A DNA stretch of 64,000 bases from Phallus indusiatus (lineage: Eukaryota; Basidiomycota; Agaricomycetes; Phallales; Phallaceae). Below, in pieces: positions 29,330 to 42,310 of the stretch. Made by a program: the position numbers and the translations under genes. The stretch spans positions 62,001-126,000 of the forward strand of contig JAQFWX010000100.1 of the NCBI GenBank assembly GCA_027605045.1, in the 5' to 3' direction. Below the pieces are notes generated by a model, which saw only the letters and a list, made by a program, of their open reading frames with translations, had not been told where the DNA came from and made no database searches. How positions within the stretch are numbered: position 1 is the first letter of the stretch; each line of letters starts with the position of its first letter.

Positions 29330-30246
29330 TCATTTCATACGCATTAACACTCCTTCTGGATGAAAGATACCGTCTAGTTGCCAGTCATGATCCGTAATGG
29401 GTATGACAGATGAAGGAAGAATCTGTTCCGTGAACGAAAGAGCATCTGCAAACAATGAGTCACCCGAAAGAAAATATCCAAAAGTTGGCATACAAAGCTC
29501 CGGCATCTTCGCCGATTGTTGGTTTTGGGTACGAACAGAGTTGTAAGTTAGCAGGAAGCGATCGTAATAGCCTTTTCCATGACCCAATCGCGAAAATGTT
29601 TTGTCAAATGCCACGCCTGGCAGACATGTTGGGTTATGCTTTTTATGAAGGCACCAACAGACTGACCTGGCATGAGAACAAGGTCCAATGGAGGACTAGA
29701 TGTATCCAAAGCTTCGATGCAATGTTAATCACCCGCAGAAAAAGAAAGATTTCTCAGCGAACTCACCATTCGTCCTAAGGGTGCCATTCCTGTCCAATGC
29801 AGGTTCTCTAATTCCCCATTTTTTTGGAATCAAAGAATCCAAATCTTCTTCATCGTAGACCCTCAGCATATCAATCTCTCCCCGTGAAGAGTCGATCCTT
29901 GGGACAAAAAGTACCTTGCCTTATGAGAATATTTATCGAGATTTGTACGGAATTGCACGATCCAAATTGTACCTTCTCGCAATATTGAGCGTACGATATT
30001 GTTGGTGTTTAGTTCAGCGGTGGGCATACTTAAGTAGCAGCTGATTACAGCGGCATTTTGAAAGAGGGGGTTCGAAGAAACCTGATCGAACACGCATTTG
30101 GCTATCGATTATCCCCACTTCAAATTCTGATCCTTTCATAAAAGGTCATACATACATTGATTTTGAATTTCTTCTTGGGACAAAGCGTTGAGTGTTTTTT
30201 TCATGTTGGATCGTAAAAGTTTCTTGGCTGTTTGAACAGAAGACAT
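29330..30246 (-). CDS. FAU1: 5-formyltetrahydrofolate cyclo-ligase
   Basis: This enzyme converts 5-formyl-THF (folinic acid) to 5,10-methenyl-THF with ATP, returning it to the one-carbon pool. It starts MSSVQTAKKLLRSNMKKTLN with LSQEEIQNQ. After an intron come SNPLFQNAAVISCYLSMPTA and ELNT. The middle has KVLFVPRIDSSRGEIDMLRV, PKKWGIREP and LDLVLMPG. The diagnostic motif AFDKTFSRLGHGKGYYDRFL is intact (ATP/substrate loop). The protein ends WQLDGIFHPEGVLMRMK at 29330. Several introns are present. It lies in tandem with GPI19, 118 bp downstream of that gene's stop. Its product pool also supplies FMT1, elsewhere in this window. Confidence 0.94.
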
Positions 30247-30364
30247 AGCCTTGTATCAGATTCCTCATGAGATGTGTGGACGACGCTTTACATCAGATAA
30301 TTGCAACCTACAGCTGTTTCGACGAGCTCCAAGTTGAACTTGAAGTTCAGCAGCACCACCAATG

Positions 30365-30988
30365 TCACGCGTTTCGTGTCACAAATCTGTTAGGTTCGCG
30401 TGCGACATGTGCGCTGTCAGTGGTGAAGAGAACACGATTCACGGTGCCAATTGGTATATCATAAAGTTCGGGGAGCGCGTCCGAATTAGCCTGCCGTACG
30501 TAAGGGTTCCCTTCTTCCCGTTTCGGATAATGTGCATGTGAGTCTGGCAGAATGATATAATTTTGAAGATTTAACAAAGAGAGATGAAGTGGCTTATTAA
30601 CCTGTGATTGTTCTAAGTTCGTCGAAAGTCGGTGTAGCTGACAGAGCGAGGCCCCAATATGTAAAGTAAGTCAAAAGAATTATAATGATGGTATACGCGG
30701 GTATCAGCAAAGACCACTCTCTGTCATAGGGAAATAATTCATTAAATCTCGAAGACTCTGTGGAAAGGTTGCTTGCCTTGATGGATACCACGTTACTCCA
30801 GTAGACTCAATCCAAGTGTCCGGAGTCAACGCCCAAACGTGATACACAACAAAGAGAACAGATGTCCCAGTCAGCGCGGCGAACCCATAAAACTCGGTTG
30901 CACGAGTTCGTCGGACGTCGGGATAAGGAGCTAAAGGAGTGAGAGGCGATGTAGGTTCCTCAGCGAGTTTAGCGGAAGGTTGGGCCAT
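30365..30988 (-). CDS. GPI19: GPI-GlcNAc transferase subunit GPI19 (PIG-P)
   Basis: This is a small membrane subunit of the enzyme that starts GPI-anchor synthesis, adding GlcNAc to phosphatidylinositol at the ER. The ATG at 30988 (MAQPSAKLAEE) is preferred. EFYGFAALTGTSVLFVVYHV forms membrane helix 1, then WALTPDTWIESTGVTWYPSR is the conserved loop. A second helix follows (LLIPAYTIIIILLTYFTYWG), and the C-terminal segment LPELYDIPIGTVNRVLFT is typical of the family. Two short introns separate these blocks. It is divergent from the RRM gene with about 140 bp between start codons, so the two probably share a promoter. Confidence 0.9.
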
Positions 30989-31130
30989 ATGTCGCACTGC
31001 TGAAAGATATGGGATTCTCCTTGGGTTTTTCCAGTTTGAAACTCAGATCTTTCCTAGTCGACACCCTGCCTCCCACCCCTTCCTTGTCGTTGCTTCACGC
31101 TGGCTGTGCAGCTTTAATTATTTTAATAAC

Positions 31131-32775
31131 ATGACTACAGAATGGCCTGTTCGAATTGATTGCGTAGGAGACTCATGTGATAAAGGTTAGTGGTGTTGTT
31201 CCCTGTACAAAACGCTCAGCCTGGCGCATTCTGATAATTTTTTTTCAGTGAATGTCGAAGAAGTTGGAAAATTGCTTCACGAACAAATTGGTCAAATATT
31301 TTTGGATTATGCTACCACTTTCCTCACGTCGTTTGCAGGTGCTCCGCTCAGTGTGTCTGAGTTTATAGAGGGAGGTAAAAAGTGGATTAAGGCGATATTT
31401 AACGACGAAGCAGCTTACAAGTTAATAAGTGTATCCCTGCAAGAAAAGCTATATTTACGTTGACATTTCCTCAGAAAATCCCTCGAAACAACTCCATATT
31501 CCACGAACGGAATGACTTTGTACACATATTTCTCCTCTACTTCCTTGACAGTGCGCATATACTGACAGTAACACTGTCTATATGCGTTCTTTACCCTTCT
31601 AGTCATTTTTCTGCGTTGTCTACAAGGCCCGGAAACCGCTTTGTGAAGCCAAAAGCTAAGATTGTCAAAACAAAGCCCGGCACAGGATCGCGAAGAAATC
31701 TCTACGTTCTCAATCTTCCACATGACCTTACTCCGTAATCTCCTGTTTTACTAACCTTAGATTGCATTTACTCATAAAGAGCGTAGTCAGGATTACCATA
31801 ATTTATTCACACCTCATGGAACTCCGACTCACACAGTATTACTGAAAACGCACGACTCCTGCTCCAGAAGGAGAGGCTTTGTTGTAATGTCGACTCATGA
31901 GGAAGCCAAGGAAGTGATTCAGTGGTTGGATGGCATATGCATTGGGTAACAGAACTCATATATTCCTTTCCCTCCTTAGTGACTACTACTAAATCGTAGA
32001 GGATTTCAACTGAGGGTCACCTGGGCAAACATAGATCGTTCAGACGGTATGGACAGGTACATCATCGACATACATGAATGGTTGCTTACTGGACAATGCA
32101 TTAGGTTTTTTATCTGGCTACGATCGTTTTCATTTCGACGATCTCTCCTCTTGCGTCCAAACCGAGAATCGTATAACGGGATTGGACACGAGTACTGTAG
32201 TTGCTTCGAACATTCCGATCACTCTTTTTCCTGCAAGCGAAGTGGATATCTTATTCAAGCCATTTGGACAAATAAGACGAATTCAGATTGTTCCTCCAAA
32301 CCCACCTCCTACTTGTCCTCTTGCTACTCTGGCCCCCGCCAGTCCGCTCGCTCAAACTGCTATTGTTACGTATGATAATCCTCAAAATGCGATTGCTGCT
32401 AAGAACACTCTTCATGGTCAGATATACGAAGGCTTCACATTGGCTGTCGGCTTTGTTTTCAACCTTGGTCAGGGAAAGGATAACAATGACAAGTCTGGAA
32501 CTTCTGCTTACTCCAAAACACCGCTGAGAGCGTGCACGAATACTTTCTCTCGTTACCCCTCTAATCAAAATGCTTTGCCAAACAGTTATAGTGGAAGAAA
32601 GTTCAAGACTAACTCTATGCTTATGACAGAACGACATCCTTTATCTCGCGATGAAGATTCTTTTGCTCGACTTGTTTACAACTTTCCTTGGGCATCTTCG
32701 TCATTCTCTCCTGCGATTATGAACAACATTCCACCTACATTTTACGGCGGGATGTTACCATTCAATAGCTCTTAA
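31131..32775 (+). CDS. RNA-binding protein with two RRM domains
   Basis: The first RRM is clear: RRNLYVLNLPHDLTPQDYHN (RNP2), then CSRRRGFVVMSTHEEAKEVI (RNP1 region) and WLDG, reached by clean splices (GTAATC...GCGTAG; GTAACA...TCGTAG). A second, more divergent RRM follows: STVVASNIPITLFPASEVDI, FGQIRRIQIV, AQTAIVTYDNPQNAIAAKNT. The tail is Ser/Asn-rich and ends GGMLPFNSS. Upstream, two exons from the ATG at 31131 encode MTTEWPVRIDCVGDSCDK and the helical EVGKLLHEQIGQIFLDYATT. No ATG exists in the RRM frame itself, so I join these as one gene. The junction between about 31,420 and 31,660 has several possible splices and is unresolved; two adjacent genes remain possible. The specific RNA target is unknown. 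Confidence 0.72.
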
Positions 32776-33072
32776 TTCGACCCCAGTTCCTGTCCAGAAT
32801 TTGCCGCTAAAACATGAGTCTCAATAGAGTAAAGATCCAGCGAGTGTGTCCTTACTAAAGGCGAAACCTAGGTATACTTTTGCGATAATATTTTTATGTA
32901 TGAGACGTTTTCGAAATACATGAGCCGTTTGTATTTAATTTAGTGTTTGTCTAGTTGCCTCGGTTACCTAGGGCTATGGTTCGGCGGGCGCTTGTAGGGT
33001 AATGCTACAAGTTGATAACCCTACAGCCAACTGCATTCTGTTTCTTCGTTTTCTTATGTCTCCAAAAAGATA

Positions 33073-36000
33073 ATGACGTCAGCTTCGGATTCCCAGTTTT
33101 CTGGAAAAGTCCTATTGTCCAAACAAGCAGGTGTCGAAACTCACTCTTTCGACCCTAACACCCATTTCTCCAAGAAATCGAATAGCTTAGGCGGCGGTCA
33201 GGTCGCAACTTTTGAAGACTCTCTTGTGAAACCTTTCGAGAACAATCATGAAAATCATGGCGTCTCCGACGACGCTCGCAGGCTAAATTTCGATCCTTTC
33301 ATGGACCCACATCAACAACCGGAAGTGCTTTCGCCCGAGAGTTATCACAAATCTTCCACCTTCTCTCCAGTCAGCAGATCTGGAACTCCTGTTCAGTCCC
33401 CGTCGCGTCTTCATTGGAATCAAATTCGCAATGCTATAATTCCCGGTATCCAAACTCACGCTAGATCTGCAACAGAAAGCACTGTGAATACTGTTGATGC
33501 TGACAGCGCCCCGAGACCTTCGACGCCGAAACCGTTCAGACTTCCTCGTCGTAATAATTTCCGTCAAGTAGTCAACGCAACGCGCGATCTTTCTCAACAA
33601 GAGCTTGGCAGATTCGAAACGGATATTTATCGAGCCTGCTATAAAGCGCGTTTCGGGGAATTAAGAGGAAGGTATGAAAAGGATGCACAGCTGGGTTATC
33701 TACCGTTTATGTCTTCCGGGTCGATCTCTGTCCCAAGCAGCGCTACTACCCAACCCTCCAAATCCAACCAAGATACCTCAGAGCGAACAAAGCCCTCGGT
33801 TTCCGAGCTCCATCATACCCTTGTCCGTTACGCCTCAAATACCCGTTCAAATGAAGCTCCACCTTCATTACCATACGAGGGCGAAGTATTGTCGGTCCTT
33901 ATTATACCATTTCTTTCGAATGATACACAGAGCACTGAAGAACGATGGACGGCAATTGAAGCCTTTGAAATCGCCATTGGGTCGTGGCAGGCCCCTTCAA
34001 AACAAGTACGTGGAACAATTTGAGATCTCTACGAATACTAGTTTCGAAAACTAACTACTTTCAGCGAGAAATAGATCGTATCTTGTGGTGCTGTAAAGCT
34101 GCTTTAATTCCTACTCTTGTACTTAGAACGCGGATTATTGCCACATTATCAACTCTCATCTTCTCTTCAAAACCGCTCGACGGTGCTACGGTTCCGGCAT
34201 TTCAGAACGTTTTACACGGCTTACGAGCGTTGCTATACAGTATAAACCGAGATCTCCCATCATCCTCAAATGACAGAGATATTGTTTGTGAATTGATGGT
34301 TTACGTCAGTGATGGACATTGTGGTGAACCCACAAAAGACATTGTTGAAGAGCATTATGGGGTTAAGTGGAGCCGTGCTGACACCGAGGAGTCGATAAGA
34401 CTTCATATTATAGCAGAGGCTTTAACTCGATCTATGGAGAATGATACAATTAACTTCAAACGTTGGTCTTTCAACGAAATATACGAGGTATTTCCTTTTC
34501 TGGAGATCCACGAAGTAACGTAATGGCTTTTGTTAGACCTTTTGGACACCCGCTAAAAGTAAAAGAACTGCTTTATCCGACAAAATCACTGTGCAGAAGC
34601 TGGGTTCTTTTCTGCGCGCAGCCGTTGCGCTCCTGCGGCCGGACGGTGATGGATTGGTGGACAGTAAGATTTTTGAAAACGACTGCATGAGAATTTTTCC
34701 TTTTGTCAAACACGACCTGCTGAACGAAATCTACGAATTACCATCACCTACTTCTGTTGTTGATCCTTGTACGCTTGCTGTGGAACTGTTATTGCAACTT
34801 CTTTCCACGCAAAGGATAGACAATCGACAAGTTATTGCAGAATTATTATGTCAATGGTGCAAGCAGGGTAACGAGCATCGTGGGTCTTTGCTTTTGGGCC
34901 TCCAGTTTTTGGTAGGTGCTCCCTGTCATATCTGATCATCCGGTTGAATAATATGTTTAGGTCGAAAGTTTAAACTGGCAATATTTATATTCGATAGTCT
35001 TTGCAATTACTAGTGGTCTACCTGAAACAGAACGAAATGAGTTGCTCGCTGTCATCATTCCGGGTATATACTCGGTAAGCTCTGTGAACGATGCTCGTTC
35101 ACGGTCTAATTATTTGTAGCGGCTGGCCATTCAAATGAACGGGAAAGTATTATTGGAGATACGGCCTCTACTCAACTTGCTAGCCGAGAATTCGCCCAGA
35201 TTGTTCTATAAACCAGTCTTTGCGTTGGCAGGCGCTATGAAAGATTTCACACTTGTAGGCCAGCTTGCAAATGTTGTCACGATGGCAAAGCATATTCCCC
35301 AATTTTGGATAAGCAATTCGGAAATGATTGCTATTGCCTTGATGAGCGATTCATCTTCCCAGCCAAAGACCAATCAAAATGACCAGTCTCCATGGGGTAG
35401 GATTCGTCTAGGACAATCATTCATTCTCGTGGAACTAATTATGTACATAAGAGAGTTGAGGCAGAGTAAAGAGAATTCTGATCACGTATGTGTTTCATAT
35501 ACTGGTTTACTGAATCTGAACATCTACTCTTCAGCAATTTGACAAGCTTCAGTCGGAGGCCTTTCGTTTCGTCACTGGTTTAGAGGCTCGGTTGGCATTA
35601 CTAATAGAGGCCAAGGTTCCTTCTTTCCCAAGGACATTCGAGCTTTGTGTTGATGTTTCTTTAGGAAAAAAATACACTCATTCCAATGTCACAGAGAGCT
35701 CTAATCTCGGTTTTGTTTCTGGAGATAAGGCTATTCACCCGTTCATTAAAACCGTATGTCCTTTTCCATAAAGAATGACATTTACTTATTTTTTTAGGAT
35801 ACCTTGGTTATCGACAATAGTTTCGTGGGCAACTCAATTGCACATCGGCGCTTCACTTAATTCGACGAATCAAACTGTTTCAAAGGACACAGTTGACGAG
35901 ATAAGGGAATCTTTAGAGAAGATGCGAAATATTTACAAGTTGTGCTTCGACAACTCTTCTAATCGGGTACGCAATTATCTAAGCCAAGTTTTGACACATT

Positions 36001-39000
36001 AGTGACATAGTTCTCAGCGGACAAGTGATATCGTTCGGTTGTCCAGCATCTCTTTGCAGGCGCAACCGGATTCAAATGTTACTGAAGAGGCTGCGTCTCG
36101 CATACAAGCTCTATCTTTCTTTTCGAATGCCCCTGCGGCAATTCTGCGCCTACTAGTCGCTGTTTACGCTCTGATTACTCCCAATGATTATAGAATTATG
36201 TCTCGTGTTTTGTGGGAACATTTTCTCGACGAAACTGAGACGCAAGTTGTAGCACCGGTAGGGTTTTCATCACCTGCTCAGTCGAACTATTGACAAAGCT
36301 TGCTTAGGCTTCGTTTCTTCTCTCAGTTGCTTTAGAAAAGCTGAGCTGGGAAATCGCGGATTTCATACACAACGCGCTCACGAGGTACGTAGGATTTATT
36401 AGAATCTCTCCGTGTCATTTCTAACTCCAGTTAGTACGGATGTTTCTGTGAAACGGCTAGCTATCAAACGTGCCATGGTTCTTTTCGGTTGGAAATCTCA
36501 GCTGCTAAGTCAAACGTATCTGTCTGACAAAGTTCATCGACGGCCGTTTATGTTCGCGAGAGAACCTATCGCCTTCATTTCTGTGGATGCTGGTTCAGGA
36601 GCGTATGTCGCTGAATCGAGCGACGAAGAGCACGCAACTGTTGCTGGAATATCGTTACCTTCAGATCTTCGTAGGCGCTTGATAGAGATCGGGTGGGATG
36701 ATAAAGTGCGTCCGAAGGACTCGCGGCTAGACAAGATGCGGATTCCTTTCTCGGCACTCTCTTTCAATCAATTGCTTGATCAAAGTAACTTATCGAAAGA
36801 TAATATTGGGAAAGGAGAGAACGCTAATGGCACGCTTATACGTCGGAAATCTAGCTCCAGTAGTGAGCATAGTTTGGGTCACAAGCATCGTCCGGTTTTC
36901 GTACCAGCCCTTGTATCTCTTTTCGTTAGTCTTTCGAAACTCACCCTTGACTCCGACCCGTTCGTGGCGGGATTAGCGAAAGACGCGGTCCACATCATGT
37001 TACGTGACGACCCGTCCACTATATGCAGGCCATCTATGGAAGAACTCTCTTCCAGCAATCTACGGATCGCGGATGTTATGACTACTCTTCGCAACTTTTT
37101 GCATATTCATCGTAGCCTACCACCTCCCGCGAGTCATCATATGTTCGGTTATCTGTGTGGATTTTTGAAACATATTTCCCGAGATCCCTACCACCTAGAT
37201 GGTCTTCAAAATTTTGCTTACACTGTACCCGTCCTCGCCAACCTCGTATCGCAGGTGTATAACCTCGGTATACGAGATATTCGACGAACCAAGTTGGAGA
37301 TGTTCGTCCTCCCTCTTGCCTCTATATGGTTTCCGCCTACTGCTCCAGAAACACCAATGTTTCCTCGACATCCGATAACTGAGCGACAAGGAGATGATTT
37401 CCGTCAGCTAGAATATCTCTGCATGATCCGTACCGCTCAAAATATTTTCTTGTTGAACATGCTGAAGAAGAAATCGAAGGAGTTGCATATCGCCCGAAGA
37501 CGTTTGATGAATCTACAGCTTCCCGATGAACCTGTCGGATCTGAACTAGAGTTCTCCGAATTCTTGCCTTCAAGGCGGTATCGGTCACATCGTACCCAGC
37601 TTCAGCAGGTCTCGTTGGCTCTCAGTAGAACATACCTTCTGCTGTTAAGCCAAATATTCAGCGCGATGCCCCGGAATTTTAACAACAAAGCTGAATTGAA
37701 AAGTCTATTTAATAGTCTAAATCGCATATTACTTGCTCATGGAAACGACATCGGTATTGTAGCACATGCATTGATAGGTATTTCATTTTGATCGTCGTAT
37801 TCTGTTTCACAATGGCTAATTTTTCTTCAGCGTGTATGATAGCTATGACACGCTTCAAACGAGTTGTAGCTTCCGGAGGCGGATTCGCCATGTTCATGCC
37901 TAGTCTCCTGAAAGTTTATGCTGAATCAGAAAGAAATAATGGAATTCGACATGCAATACAATACGCCTCCAGTCGGTTTCATGCAGTTCACGAGGAAAAT
38001 TATCTGTATCAAAGTTTGGATACCGTCTCCAGATTATTGGTCTCATTCAGCGATCTCGGAGACAAAGACTGGTTTGCAGGTCAAATGCTTGATTTCTATT
38101 CTTCATTGAAGACGAGTCCGCAATCAACACAAGATATTGCCGGTATATTCGATATCAATAAACCTGAAGAAAAGGAGTTGTTGATAGCTTCAACTATAAC
38201 GGATGATATGCCTTTGACCACCGCCGCTGAAAATGCCAGGGGAGAGCAAATCAAGAAAATTTTAGTGACGGGACAATTTGAAGACAAAATGCTACGTCCA
38301 GATAACCTTCTCAAGCTTTTCCTGACGGTCATCGCATACAATCCTACCGTTACTCGGGCCTACAATTTCCTTTCTCTGTTGCGAAGAATTGTTCCGTATT
38401 TTCACGAGGCATCCAAATCATCTCGTGATGTTTTACGGGAAGGTGTCGGGGCGCTTGGACAAGCATTATTTCCTAAAGCTGCAAGGCAAAAGGTTCCAGA
38501 GTCGACTCAAGCACGTCAGGCCAGTCAAACCCTGACAGAAGATATTCCAGGGGACGTAAAGAATATCTTCGACGATAACCTGGCTCCTTGTGACGAAATT
38601 GCCATGCGAAGGGAATACCTGGAACTTGTAGTCGCATACGTCCAAGTTGCTCAAGATCTTCGACCTAGCACGCTCAAGTTAGCTATAGATCTTCTAACGG
38701 CCTTGCTCAAGGACCCGACTCGCCAAAAGCCCGAGCTCGAAAGTAATATTTTGAAAAACCTAGCTGGTAGCCCTCTCTTGCAGCCAACAGTCAATCAAAA
38801 ATATGCCATTTTCCTTCTTCGGGAATTAGCCCCTATCATTCGGGTCTTCGCTTTGAAGGCGGATTGCAGTGGAGCGGTTGATTCAATCACGGAACTTTTA
38901 AAAAGGCCAGACATCGGCGGAAATTTCAGTTTTGTTGACTTTGTCGTTCGCGAAATCCTTAGTCCTCTATTAGAGGCTTGCGAAGATGCCGCTAGTGAAA

Positions 39001-40349
39001 ATCTGTTGTTTAAGCTACCGATCAGGTCCTCCGTGGTATCCCTCTTGGTCCAAGTCGCATCGCTGGAATATTCAAACGTTGCCAGTAGCTTGGAAAAACG
39101 TAACGCAAGTCCTGGGTTCTTAGCGGGCATCGTTTTACCTTTTTGTATGATGGTTCAAACGACCGTTCAAACTGAAACCGAGAGCCAATTCAAAAATCAA
39201 GCTCGAGCGCTCAGACATGGAGTTACGTTTGTGAGGATTGCTGCGTACGTTATGGAAGCCTGTCAGGTTAAACCAGATTCCGGAGCCAGTGGTGGGCTAT
39301 CAGGAATTCAGGGAGTAGCTCGTAAAAAGTCCCAGAATAGGCGGTCTAATCTAGCTGCTCGTACTGCTTTGGCCACGAACGTGGTGGCGCTACAGATTAT
39401 CAAGGTTCTCGTGTTACGCGCGGCCACAGACATCTCCCTCGGGCTGAAGGGTATATGGACACGGATAGCGCACTTTTTGAAAGATCTACTGGCGGATGGA
39501 AACGCGAAATTCGCCCTTCAGAAGGGCAATTCTCCGCTACCTTCCCCGTATCTTTCACCACTAAGAGAGTCGAATTCAGCAAGTTTCTCATATCATCGAT
39601 CACCTTCCGTAGAACCAGTTTCTATCCCGCAGACGAAGCGACCACGGGTTGTAGACTACCTAACTTGGAGCATCCTCGAATTCTTATGTAGATCCCCCTC
39701 ACCTTTAAATCTCCAAATGCGTTTATGGATGCAAGAAAAGATTCATGATTTAGACGGTCAACTAAGACTTCTGGATTTGCCTGGAAAATCTCTTTCTCGA
39801 CAACGACATTTTCGAATGTCTTCAATTTTTGTTAGACCTCGTGGGTCGTCTACCTCTCCGGACGTCTTACATGCGTCTTCAACCCAACTATCAGACGTTC
39901 CGAATGATCTGAGTCTCGCGGCGACAACCTCGTCTGATAGGAGTGGGTTGCATATCCATTTCACGCCGCTCAGTGCAAGTCCTGCTTCGCAACGATTATC
40001 CATCCATCCAGATATCTCGCCTGCATCATCCTCTAATCAATCTACATCCAACAAAACCCGGGAAACCCTCAGCTCTCCCAAGTTACTCGCCATCGTATTG
40101 GAACGTATTCGTTTCGCACAGATTTATATGGGTTATGATCAATTATTACCCATCGAAGGAAAAATGGACGATACTGATTGGGCTAAACACAAATCATGGA
40201 CAATGTCTTCCGCTTTGTTGGCCATGGCTGAAGAAATGAAACTCCTTATGAATGAATTTCCGGAGTGTTTCTTTGATGTTGTGGAACGCGATTCGATGGA
40301 TGCTGCTGACGGGGAAAACGATACCTTTACAGATGCTGAAGCTTATTGA
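33073..40349 (+). CDS. giant protein of unknown function, helical-repeat type
   Basis: This large gene encodes a protein of roughly 2,200 residues. It starts MTSASDSQFSGKVLLSKQAG and has a disordered Ser/Pro-rich first ~150 residues, with RSGTPVQSPSRLHW and PRPSTPKPFRLPRRN. The rest is mostly amphipathic helices in the manner of HEAT/armadillo solenoids, for example IDRILWCCKAALIPTLVLRT, FVPALVSLFVSLSKLTLDSD and LSRTYLLLLSQIFSAMPRNF. Two very long exons (36,412-37,791 and about 37,830-40,349) follow many small ones. A second Ser/Pro-rich disordered block lies near the C-terminus (about 39,520-40,080), before a conserved-looking helical end (SWTMSSALLAMAEEMKLLMN). No catalytic motif or membrane segment stands out. 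A distant resemblance to UNC80-type channel regulators came to mind, but I cannot support it from motifs. Confidence 0.8.
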
Positions 40350-40599
40350 ATTTATTTTAGAGTACATACCGGTCGACGGACAACGTTTTTACATACGCAT
40401 GCATATATATGTATATCTTTGTCAATAATTTATTTTGCAGTTTTTTTGTTTCTCTCTCCAAAAAGTCCGATTATGTATTACCTATATAAATCCAGCAAAG
40501 TAGAGAGATTGTTTATACAAAGACGTTGTTATAAGTCCTTCAAAATTAGCGAGGGTATATAGTGCTAAGTGCTACATTTGAATGGCAAAACCTTTTTTC

Positions 40600-42310
40600 T
40601 TAGAACACAAATGCCGCGCCTCCCAGAACCAAGCCGGTCCAAAACGTCCAAGCGTTGATAGCGACGAGATTTGAGGCACCGTTCATGATAGTAGACAGAT
40701 TACTGAGGAGTACTTCAGGAGCGGAGATGCCACTTGATCTGGTGACGTTAGGTCCGTATATGTATGATTGAACGTTTGGAGGAGCATTCGATGGCAGAGC
40801 CGAACAATTAATAGTGATAGAGTCAATAACAGCATCGAAGTAACCGGCTTTCTTGTAATCGGCATTGTTCCAGTCGATTAAACTGCGAACCGATAAGGCA
40901 CAAAACTTTTATGAAGATAAGAAGAAAGAAGTCTAAACACGCACCCTCCGGACCACTGTATTGTTCCTTGTGCGGAGCTATTAATTCCGGCAGGCCAAAT
41001 ACTATAAAAAGAGGGTTGTTTTATATAATTCAAATATGTTAAAGAAGAGCAACTACCTTATTTCTATTCGACTGGGGCTGGCGGGCAATCCGTGACCACT
41101 GGCAGTGTTATTAATTGAGCGCACTAGTTTGCCGTCTATAAACCATTCAAGGGTGTGCGGTTGCCAGTTTACCTGCAAATATAAAACAGCTGGTTAAGCA
41201 GAAGAGAAGGGTACAGTGGATTCAATTGGATCTGACCGTGTAGTCGTGGAAATCCGCGAATGTATCATTGAGACCGCCGGCTGTGGCACCGTCGTTATCT
41301 AGACAAGATATGACCGCGGTATTAAAAATCACGTTCATTTGAAAAAAAGGAAGCACCTAACAGTCTGCGATGCCGAGAATGTAGACATTGCTTTGTATGG
41401 AAGAAGTACTATTGCCTGACAGGAACAATTCAATAGGCAAGAAGATTTGGTTAATATCAACAGAGAAGATTACCAGGAGCTTCCCAGTCAATTTCATCTT
41501 TGATGTCCGACATTAAAACAGAGGCTACCACAACGCCATCCCATCGACCAGTTCTCACTGAAGTAAAAAAAAAAATGAAGACAAGTTTGCAGAATAAGGT
41601 GTCCGTTGAAAACTTACTTCTTGCTGTGTATGACCCGTACCACATGTACCTTGTGGAGGCTAATCTGGTACCTCCATTGGACTCAGTGAGTAGCATTGTG
41701 AGTCCCTGTTCTTGGGAGGTGGGATATAAGACGTTCCCCTGGTTAATAACCCAGTCTTGAGAGGGTGACATTAGATTAAGCTGCCCGATAGTATGTAGCT
41801 CGAAAACGACTCTTCGTACCGTATGCCGTAGCATTTCCATCGTAGAGGGATGCATTAATCAAACGCGACGGGTCATTAAAAGTGTACTTCATACATAAAA
41901 AGTCAACCAAAAATGAAAAGCCTATAAATATTCGGAAGAACGTACGGTACCGCTTTTGCAAAGCGGCGCGGGGGCACACGACGTTGGTTTATTTGATAAT
42001 ATTGCGTTACATCCGCCCAGGCAAAAGTCCTACGGATATATACCGGATAAAAATAATGAGATTGACGCGTTTTAGAAAGACAATTGGATTTGACGTACAG
42101 GACCTGACCCACAAAAGCCGAATTCGGAGCAGCACGGGTCAGAGTCGGGACATGGTGATGTAGCGTTACTAGAAACGCGATGTAAACAGTGTACATCAGT
42201 ATCAAAATAAACCAGGAAAGAAAGTACCAGGTAATCCCTTGCGCGAATGTTGGGTAGATGTAACTGGCTAAAAGTAGCGCGGTGACCAAACCTGTGCGAA
42301 TTGACAGCAT
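40600..42310 (-). CDS. CRH-family GH16 chitin-glucan transglycosylase, GPI-anchored
   Basis: CRH enzymes cross-link chitin to beta-glucan in the fungal cell wall. A signal peptide (MLSIRTGLVTALLLASYIYP, then TFAQG) is followed by a chitin-binding-like cysteine block: SPCPDSDPCCSEFGFCGSGP, DFCLGGCN and SCAPAPLCKS, joined across an intron at about 42,080. The GH16 domain shows TYTFNDPSRLINASLYDGN, LTESNGGTRLASTRYMWYGS, TGRWDGVVVASVLMS and the catalytic DEIDWE motif with both glutamates and the central Asp. The later segment has WQPHTLEWFIDGKLVRSINN. The C-terminus (NGASNLVAINAW followed by a hydrophobic tail to FVF) fits a GPI-anchor signal. It is divergent from the HMG-box gene with 1.1 kb between them. 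Confidence 0.94.

Noticed and set aside
32960..33030. Small stem (TGTAGGGT/ACCCTACA) before the giant gene as a structured RNA
   Set aside because: An 8-bp stem with a long loop is weak and could occur by chance; no further pairing was found.
34640..34680. An EF-hand-like DGDGLVDSKIFE stretch in the giant gene
   Set aside because: The glycine sits at loop position 4 rather than 6 and there is no paired second hand, so calcium binding is not supported.
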